A stretch of DNA of 64,000 nucleotides from Pseudonocardia sp. TRM90224 (lineage in GTDB: Bacteria > Actinomycetota > Actinomycetes > Mycobacteriales > Pseudonocardiaceae): contig NZ_JAJGSX010000027.1 in the NCBI RefSeq assembly GCF_021245725.1, forward strand, positions 60,098 to 124,097. The letters run 5' to 3'. Numbering within the stretch: position 1 is the stretch's first letter; each line of letters starts with the position of its first letter. The translations under genes and the position numbers were made by a program. Of this stretch, positions 59,007 to 64,000 are shown one piece after another. The notes beneath the pieces are model-generated. The model made no database searches and was not told where the DNA came from. It saw only the letters and a list, made by a program, of their open reading frames with translations.

Positions 59007-59777
59007 GTGTCACATCCCATCCGCATCGGTGTCCAGATCCAACCCGAGCACGCCGAGTACAGACAGATCCGCGACGCCGTTGCGGAGGCCGAGGACGCCG
59101 GCGTCGACATCGTCTTCAACTGGGACCACTTCTTCCCGTTGCACGGCGATGCCGACGGCAAGCACTTCGAATGCTGGACGATGCTCGCCGCATGGGCCGA
59201 GACCACCTCACGCGTCGAGATCGGCGCGCTGGTCACGTGCAACAGCTACCGCAACCCCGAGCTGCTCGCGGACATGGCGCGCACCGTCGACCACATCTCC
59301 GACGGGCGCCTGATCTTGGGGATCGGTGCCGGATGGTTCGGGCGCGACTACGCCGAGTACGGCTACGAGTTCGGCACGCCGGGCACCCGGCTCGCCGACC
59401 TCAAGCAGGCGATGCCCCGCATCCGCGACCGGTGGGCGAAGCTCAACCCCGCCCCGACCCGCGACATCCCGGTGCTCGTCGGCGGCGGTGGCGAGCGCAA
59501 GACGCTGCGCATCGTGGCCGAGCACGCGCACATCTGGCACAGCTTCGGCGACGCCGCGACCCTCGCGCGCAAGAGCGCCGTCCTCGACGCGCACTGCGCC
59601 GACGTCGGCCGTGACCCCGCGGAGATCGAGCGCTCGGTCGAGGTGCACTCCCCGCCGTCCGTCGTCGGCGACGCGCTGGTCGCGGCGGGCGCGACGCTGT
59701 TCACCGTCGCGGTCGGTGGCCCCGACTACGACATGGCACTGCTCAAGGAATGGATCTCGTGGCGCGAGGCACGGTGA
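59007..59777 (+). CDS. LLM-class F420-dependent oxidoreductase
   Basis: 256 residues, bacterial-luciferase-like TIM barrel. IRIGVQIQPEHAEYRQIRDAVAEAEDAGVDIVFNWDHFFPL, IGALVTCNSYRNPELLADMARTVDHISDGRLILGIGAGWFGRDYAEYGYEF and VLVGGGGERKTLRIVAEHAHIWH are typical of actinobacterial F420-dependent members. Reaction unknown. GTG start; its stop overlaps the GTG of the NUDIX gene (GTGA). Confidence 0.92.
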   Translation: MSHPIRIGVQIQPEHAEYRQIRDAVAEAEDAGVDIVFNWDHFFPLHGDADGKHFECWTMLAAWAETTSRVEIGALVTCNSYRNPELLADMARTVDHISDGRLILGIGAGWFGRDYAEYGYEFGTPGTRLADLKQAMPRIRDRWAKLNPAPTRDIPVLVGGGGERKTLRIVAEHAHIWHSFGDAATLARKSAVLDAHCADVGRDPAEIERSVEVHSPPSVVGDALVAAGATLFTVAVGGPDYDMALLKEWISWREAR

Positions 59778-60247
59778 GCGCTGGCCTTCTGCTGTTCCGG
59801 CACGGTCCCGGCGGCGTCGAGGTACTGCTCGGACACATGGGGGGCCCGTTCTGGGCGAAGAAGGACGATGCGGCCTGGTCCATCCCGAAGGGTGAGCACG
59901 GCCCCGACGAGGACCCTCGCGACGCCGCGATCCGCGAGTTCGCCGAGGAGATGGGGTCGGCCGCGCCCGACGGGCCGATGCTGGAGCTGGGCTCGGTCCG
60001 CCAGCGCGGCGGCAAGGTCGTCACGGCGTTCGCGGTGCACGCCGACTTCGACGCCACGCACATCGTGAGCAACGAGTTCACGATCGAATGGCCCCCGCGC
60101 TCCGGCCGGATACAGTCCTTCCCCGAGCTCGACCGCGCCGAGTGGTTCGACGAGACCACCGCCCGGCGCAAGCTGGTGACCAGCCAGTCCGAGTTCATCG
60201 ACCGGTTGCTGTCCGCGCTGGAGGGGTCCCCGGCACGAGGGGAATGA
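59774..60247 (+). CDS. NUDIX hydrolase
   Basis: 157 residues. The NUDIX box GEHGPDEDPRDAAIREFAEEMG matches G-x5-E-x7-REUXEEXG. Flanking SAGLLLFRHGPGGVEVLLGHMGGPFWAKKDDAAWSIPKG is the DIPP/ADP-ribose-type N-terminus. It hydrolyses a nucleoside diphosphate linked to X; substrate not predictable. GTG 59774 is preferred because it overlaps the LLM stop; an ATG at 59750 exists. Confidence 0.92.
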   Translation: MSAGLLLFRHGPGGVEVLLGHMGGPFWAKKDDAAWSIPKGEHGPDEDPRDAAIREFAEEMGSAAPDGPMLELGSVRQRGGKVVTAFAVHADFDATHIVSNEFTIEWPPRSGRIQSFPELDRAEWFDETTARRKLVTSQSEFIDRLLSALEGSPARGE

Positions 60248-60275
60248 ACCGCCGGCACGTCGGACTGGGGTGTGC

Positions 60276-60884
60276 ATGGCGGGTATCACGCGCGGTTTCG
60301 TCGGTCGCCGTCGCGAGCGGGACGACCGGCTACCTCCTGGGCAGTACGACGCCCGTGACCAGTGGCCCGTCCTGCACGCGGAGGCGACGCCGCGGATCGG
60401 GACGGACCGCTGGACGTTCACCGTGGAGGGCCTCGTCGAGCGCGAGGTCACGTGGAACTGGGACGAGATCCACGCGCTGCCGCGCTCCCGGTACGCGGGC
60501 GACATCCACTGCGTCACGACGTGGTCGAAGCTCGGGATGACGTTCGACGGCGTCTCTGTCGACACGCTGCTCGATGCCGCGGGCCCGCTGCCGTCGGCGA
60601 CGCACGTCATCGGGGTCTCGCACACCGGCTACACGACGAACCTGCCGATCGCCGACGTCACCGGCGGTAAGGCGTGGGTCGTGTGGGACGCCGACGGCAA
60701 GCCGCTCACCACCGAGCACGGCGGGCCGGCCCGACTGCTGGTGCCGCACCTGTACTTCTGGAAGAGCGCGAAGTGGGTCTCCGGCCTGCGCCTGCTCGAC
60801 CACGACGAGCAGGGGTTCTGGGAGCGCAACGGCTACCACGACCGCGGCGACCCGTGGGCCGAGCAGCGGTTCCAGGGCGACTGA
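60276..60884 (+). CDS. Sulfite oxidase-like molybdopterin oxidoreductase
   Basis: 202 residues. SUOX-fold molybdenum domain: WTFTVEGLVEREVTWNWDEIHALPRSRYAGDIHCVTTWSKLGMTFDGVSVDTLL contains the Mo-ligating Cys in IHCVTTWS. Then GYTTNLPIADV, EHGGPARLLVPHLYFWKSAKWVSGLRLL. No Tat signal is visible, so it is probably cytoplasmic. ATG 60276 has GGGG upstream. Seven bases before the ferredoxin-reductase-like gene, a pairing common in actinobacteria. Confidence 0.91.
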   Translation: MAGITRGFVGRRRERDDRLPPGQYDARDQWPVLHAEATPRIGTDRWTFTVEGLVEREVTWNWDEIHALPRSRYAGDIHCVTTWSKLGMTFDGVSVDTLLDAAGPLPSATHVIGVSHTGYTTNLPIADVTGGKAWVVWDADGKPLTTEHGGPARLLVPHLYFWKSAKWVSGLRLLDHDEQGFWERNGYHDRGDPWAEQRFQGD

Positions 60885-60891
60885 GGCCGCC

Positions 60892-61614
60892 GTGCTGACC
60901 TCAGGAGGCACCACCCACCGCCGCACGCTGCGCTGGCAGGCCGCGCGCGTGATCTCCGTTCGCGAGGAGACACCGCGCGCGAAGACGTTCCGGCTCGCGC
61001 TGCCCGAGCCGCGCCGCCACCTCGCCGGGCAGCACTACGTCCTGCGCCTGACCGCGCCCGACGGGTACAGCGCGCAGCGCTCGTACTCGGTGGCGTCCGC
61101 GCCCGACGACTCGGGCGAGATCGAGCTGACCGTCGAGCTGCTCGACGGCGGTGAGGTCTCGGAGTTCCTGCACGAGGTCGTTGTGCCCGGCGACGAGCTG
61201 GAGGTGCGTGGACCGATCGGCGGGTTCTTCGCCTGGCCCGGCGAGACGCCCGCGCTGCTCGTCGGCGGCGGCTCCGGCGTGGTGCCGCTGATGGCGATGC
61301 TGCGGCTCGCGCGGGCCGTCGGGCGGGCCGACCTCCTGCGGGTGCTCGTCTCTGCCCGCTCCCCCGATGAGCTCTACTACGCGGCGGAGCTGCCGGGGCC
61401 GCAGACGACGCTCCTGTTCACCCGGCGCGCACCGGACGGGGGTCGACCGGCCGGCCGGATCACCGCGGCCGATGCCGCGCCGCTCGTCCGCGGCGGCGAG
61501 GACGTCTTCGTGTGCGGCTCACCGGGGTTCGCCGAGGCGGCGACGGTCGCGCTCGTGGCCGCCGGCGTCCCGACTGGACGGATCAAAGTGGAGCGATTCG
61601 GGCCGTCCGGCTGA
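60892..61614 (+). CDS. FAD/NAD(P)-binding oxidoreductase (ferredoxin reductase type)
   Basis: 240 residues. FAD domain HYVLRLTAPDGYSAQRSYSVASAP (RxYSxxS motif), then GGFFAWPGETPALLVGGGSGVVPLMAML (NAD(P) domain glycine motif) and VFVCGSPGFAEAATVAL (CGxP motif). No 2Fe-2S domain follows, so it should pass electrons to a partner, probably the molybdoprotein encoded just upstream. GTG start. Confidence 0.91.
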   Translation: MLTSGGTTHRRTLRWQAARVISVREETPRAKTFRLALPEPRRHLAGQHYVLRLTAPDGYSAQRSYSVASAPDDSGEIELTVELLDGGEVSEFLHEVVVPGDELEVRGPIGGFFAWPGETPALLVGGGSGVVPLMAMLRLARAVGRADLLRVLVSARSPDELYYAAELPGPQTTLLFTRRAPDGGRPAGRITAADAAPLVRGGEDVFVCGSPGFAEAATVALVAAGVPTGRIKVERFGPSG

Positions 61615-61720
61615 CCGACCGTCACCACAGGTCCGATCAGGTGAGACCGAGACCACACCTTCGAGTGGATTGTGGATGATCCACGCGACTGGGGGACGCG
61701 GACGGCGTCAAGCTTGGCGC

Positions 61721-61930
61721 ATGCACCGCAAGCCGTTCGTCACCACCGCCGTCGTCGCCGCCGTGGTGGCTGCGTCCGTCGTCGGGTTCGCAGCGACGGC
61801 CTCCGCGGCCTCCACAGCCCCGACCGCGACGTCCGACGACGCCCCGGCCACCGGCGGCGAGTGGGAGTCGTCCAAGAACCGCGGCTGGAGCTTCGACGAC
61901 GGGGACAGCTCCTCGTACGGCGGCGAGTAG
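61721..61930 (+). CDS. Small secreted protein of unknown function
   Basis: 69 residues. Signal peptide (HRKPFVTTAVVAAVVAASVVGFAATASA, cleavage likely after ASA). The mature part is Thr/Asp/Ser/Gly-rich (TAPTATSDDAPATGGEWESSKNRGWSFDDGD) with no cysteines, and looks disordered. No family recognised. The start is assigned by the signal peptide; there is no good ribosome site. Confidence 0.65.
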   Translation: MHRKPFVTTAVVAAVVAASVVGFAATASAASTAPTATSDDAPATGGEWESSKNRGWSFDDGDSSSYGGE

Positions 61931-62025
61931 CCCACCGAACTCACCTGGCTCACCGGATCCGCCGCCGTCGCGCCAACCCCTCCGGCGCGGCGGCGGCCCC
62001 GTGTCCGCCCGCCGTCACCCCTGCG

Positions 62026-62895
62026 ATGATGCCGGGTGTGATTCGTGACTTCGATCGGCTCGCTCCGCGACCGGTGATCGGGATCCTGCATCCGGGCGCG
62101 ATGGGTTCGGCGCTCGGGGCCGCGCTCAAGCCCAAGGCCGGCACGGTGATCTGGGCGGCGAAGGGGCGCAGCATCACGACGTCGAAGCGCGCGGAGCTGG
62201 CCGACCTGATCGCCGTCCCCACCCTCAAAGAGGTTGTGCTCCGCTCCGACGTGATCATCTCGATCTGCCCGCCCGACGCCGCACAAGACGTCGCCGAAGC
62301 GGTCGGCGAGGTGCTCGACGAGGCGCGGTGGGCGGATCCGTACTACATCGACGCGAACGCGGTCTCGACCCTCACGATGATCCGCATCACGGAGCGGCTC
62401 GGCGTGAAGCGGGTCATCGACGGCGCGGTGATCGGCCCGCCCGCGTGGGAGCCCGGCGAGACGGTGCTGTGGCTCTCCGGCCCCTCCGCGCCCATCGTCG
62501 AGCACCTCTTCGAAGGATCACCGTTCGAGGCGCGGGTGCTCGCGACCCCGGCGGGCATCGCCAGCGCCTTGAAGGCGTGCTTCGCGCTGCAGAGCAAGGC
62601 GATGCCCGCGATCTGGCTCGCGATCGCCGCGGCGGCCCGCGACTTCCACATCGAGGACGAGGTGCGCGGCGAGCTGGCCCGCTTCGGCATCGACCTCGAC
62701 ACGAAGCTCGGCGGCATCCAGGGCCGTTCGGGCGGGAAGGCGCGGCGCTGGGCCGCGGAGATGGAAGAGGCCGCCGAGGCGTTCGAAGGGATCGAGATGC
62801 CCACCGGGTTCTCCCGCGCCGCGGCCGAGGTGTACCGCAAGCTCGCCGACGCCGACCCCACGGACCCGAGGAACCTCTGGGGGTTGCGCGGGTAG
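62026..62895 (+). CDS. NAD(P)-dependent dehydrogenase (6PGDH-like, DUF1932)
   Basis: About 289 residues. An N-terminal Rossmann domain with IGILHPGAMGSALGAALKPKAGTVIWAAKGRS (glycine motif) and VIISICPPDAAQDVA leads to a C-terminal helical DUF1932 domain (GIASALKACFALQSKAMPAIWLAIAAAA, active-site-type Lys in KACFALQSK). It resembles beta-hydroxyacid dehydrogenases of the 6-phosphogluconate dehydrogenase superfamily. Start uncertain (ATG 62026, ATG 62029 or GTG 62038). A family A element follows the stop by 15 bp. Confidence 0.88.
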   Translation: MMPGVIRDFDRLAPRPVIGILHPGAMGSALGAALKPKAGTVIWAAKGRSITTSKRAELADLIAVPTLKEVVLRSDVIISICPPDAAQDVAEAVGEVLDEARWADPYYIDANAVSTLTMIRITERLGVKRVIDGAVIGPPAWEPGETVLWLSGPSAPIVEHLFEGSPFEARVLATPAGIASALKACFALQSKAMPAIWLAIAAAARDFHIEDEVRGELARFGIDLDTKLGGIQGRSGGKARRWAAEMEEAAEAFEGIEMPTGFSRAAAEVYRKLADADPTDPRNLWGLRG

Positions 62896-62910
62896 AGCTG
62901 GTTCCGCGCG

Positions 62911-62967
62911 AGGGCAGGAAAGCCACTTTCCGGCCCTCACAGGGCAGGAAAGTGGCTTTCCTGCCCT
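62911..62967. repeat. Inverted-repeat element, family A (long form)
   Basis: 27-bp arms (62911-62937 and 62941-62967), one mismatch, CAC loop. Identical in its arms to the copy at 13441-13497. It lies between the convergent dehydrogenase and YdjM-like genes. Confidence 0.89.
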
Positions 62968-63013
62968 CCCCAGCCCACACCCCGAGCTGAGCTCGCGCGC
63001 GTCCGTTGCGCGA

Positions 63014-63832
63014 TCAGTGAGCGAGCGCCGCCTGGGGTGAGAACAGGCTCGCCACCTGGTCGCGCAGGTCGAACAGCAGCGGCGCGACTCCCGGCACGAC
63101 CAGCGCTATCAGCACGAACACCGCGACGGTGAGGGCCGGGGCGACGAACATCGACTCGACCTTGCCGCCGGTCTTGAACCGCATCGGGCGCGGGCTGCCG
63201 ACCGGGTACCAGCTGCGCCGGCGGATCCGCAGTGGCCAGAGCAGCGGCGCACCCGACTCCGTGATGGCGTCGCCGACCGAATGCATGATCATCCCGAGGG
63301 TCACGGCGGTGCCCAGCCAGCCGGCCGTCCCGGCCGTGCCGCCGGGCACGTACTCCTCGACGGCGAACGTCAGCCCCGCCGCGATGACCAGCGACGGCGG
63401 CCCCGGCACGATGTCGTCCAGGCCCTTGATGGCCAGCGCGAGGCAGACGAACAGCGTCCCCACGATCACCGGGACACCCCACCGCCCGGTGGCGAAGTTG
63501 ATCGCCAGGCCGAGCAGCACGGCCCCGACCACGGTGTGCGTGAGCCCGCGGTGGGTGCCGCGGCCGGTGTCGCGCCGGCCCCGCGTGAGGTCGTAGACGA
63601 ACGCCGACAGCGGCCTGATGGCGTGCGCGGCCATCCACGACGCCGCGGAGAACCGCCGCGTCGCCACCGAGGAGGGATGATCCAGATCCGGTAGCAGCGC
63701 CGCCCCGGCGCACACCCCCGCGAACGTCAGGATCGCCCCCGCCGAGGGGGTGATCCCCGCCAGATGCGGGGCGTACCCCGCCACCGCGAGCCCGAGAGCC
63801 GCACCGGACATCGCATGGCTGACCCCGAGCAC
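63014..63832 (-). CDS. YdjM family membrane-bound metal-dependent hydrolase
   Basis: 272 residues, about seven helices. The metal-binding-type motifs of the YdjM family are visible: HAMSGAALG near the N-terminus, LLPDLDHPSS, HRGLTHTVVGAVLLG, and MIMHSVGDAITESGAPLLWPL. E. coli YdjM is LexA-regulated; no LexA box was seen here. Function of the family is unproven. Tail-to-tail with the dehydrogenase gene. Confidence 0.9.
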   Translation of the reverse strand: MLGVSHAMSGAALGLAVAGYAPHLAGITPSAGAILTFAGVCAGAALLPDLDHPSSVATRRFSAASWMAAHAIRPLSAFVYDLTRGRRDTGRGTHRGLTHTVVGAVLLGLAINFATGRWGVPVIVGTLFVCLALAIKGLDDIVPGPPSLVIAAGLTFAVEEYVPGGTAGTAGWLGTAVTLGMIMHSVGDAITESGAPLLWPLRIRRRSWYPVGSPRPMRFKTGGKVESMFVAPALTVAVFVLIALVVPGVAPLLFDLRDQVASLFSPQAALAH

Positions 63833-63883
63833 TGCGTCGACGCTACTGCCCGATGATCACCCGATCGGGTAGGCGCGCCGACA

Positions 63884-64000
63884 GGTGAGTCGACACTTCG
63901 AGCACGGTGCGTCGACACCTCCGGCACGGTGAGTCGACACCTCCGGCACGGTGAGTCGACACCTCCGGCACGGTGAGTCGACACCTCCGGCACGGTGAGT
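63884..64000. repeat. 22-bp tandem repeat array running off the window
   Basis: Five full 22-bp units (63884, 63906, 63928, 63950, 63972) and a 7-nt sixth unit at the edge. Unit core GGTGAGTCGACACCTCCGG. Unit 1 differs at a few positions and unit 2 at one (GCG for GAG); units 3-5 are identical. No spacers, so it is not a CRISPR array. It lies upstream of the YdjM-like gene (its start is at 63832). Total length unknown because it continues to the right. Confidence 0.95.

Noticed and set aside
63884..64000. CRISPR array at the right edge
   Set aside because: Units are contiguous with no spacers and only 22 bp; no cas genes nearby.

Overview
The window is about 72% G+C chromosomal DNA with the gene style of a filamentous actinomycete. 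I would guess Pseudonocardiaceae, but only from general impression. Supporting signs are GTG and TTG starts, many ATGA/GTGA overlaps, an AfsR/SARP regulator, an F420-type LLM oxidoreductase, a FolP2-type DHPS paralogue, a Methyltransf_19 protein, ANTAR, CsbD, holin-X, DUF3618 and DUF4235 proteins, and a mycobacterial-style stand-alone LigD polymerase domain. I found no rRNA, tRNA, CRISPR array, transposase or phage structural gene.

Layout. 1-2 kb: tail of a DAO-type flavoprotein, then a stress/envelope set (SRPBCC, DUF4235, CsbD). 2-10 kb: DUF1772, an MFS pump and an AraC regulator, a 1.3 kb non-coding gap, then a 1096-residue SARP regulator. 9.8-17 kb: coupled folP2 / reductase / polysaccharide deacetylase, a TetR-DUF1348 pair with two clear operators, an AbgT transporter and a membrane acyltransferase. 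17-26 kb: AraC with a VioB-like ferritin fold protein, a globin, a methyltransferase preceded by a 145-nt rod-like hairpin, DoxX, a NimA-like flavoprotein, a MalY aminotransferase, a SnoaL-like protein with a GT-B glycosyltransferase, and an SDR. 26-32 kb: holin-X/DUF3618, an ABC exporter, TetR and a FAD monooxygenase. 32-41 kb: secreted and envelope carbohydrate proteins, a Ser/Thr kinase, LigD-Pol, SDR, an MFS pump and a STAS protein. 41-50 kb: a GAF-ANTAR protein, PaaX, a DksA-type protein, a GH65 phosphorylase with its phosphoglucomutase, and a fusion of a degenerate DNA ligase to a degenerate LytS-type kinase, divergent from a DUF3516 helicase. 52-64 kb: an orphan nuoH coupled to a TetR gene, a small Cys-rich peptide, a PAS-GGDEF-EAL protein, a second Ser/Thr kinase, F420/NUDIX genes, a sulfite-oxidase-like/reductase pair, a dehydrogenase, a YdjM membrane protein, and a 22-bp tandem repeat running off the right edge.

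The strongest non-gene signal is a set of four dispersed inverted-repeat families, 13 elements in all. They lie only at gene 3' ends, and every convergent intergenic gap longer than about 60 bp in the window (nine of nine by my count) holds at least one. They look like bidirectional terminators spread as repeats: copies C1/C3 and D1/D2 share even their loop sequences in opposite orientation. The most unusual protein is the pseudo-ligase/pseudo-kinase fusion at 48-49.6 kb.
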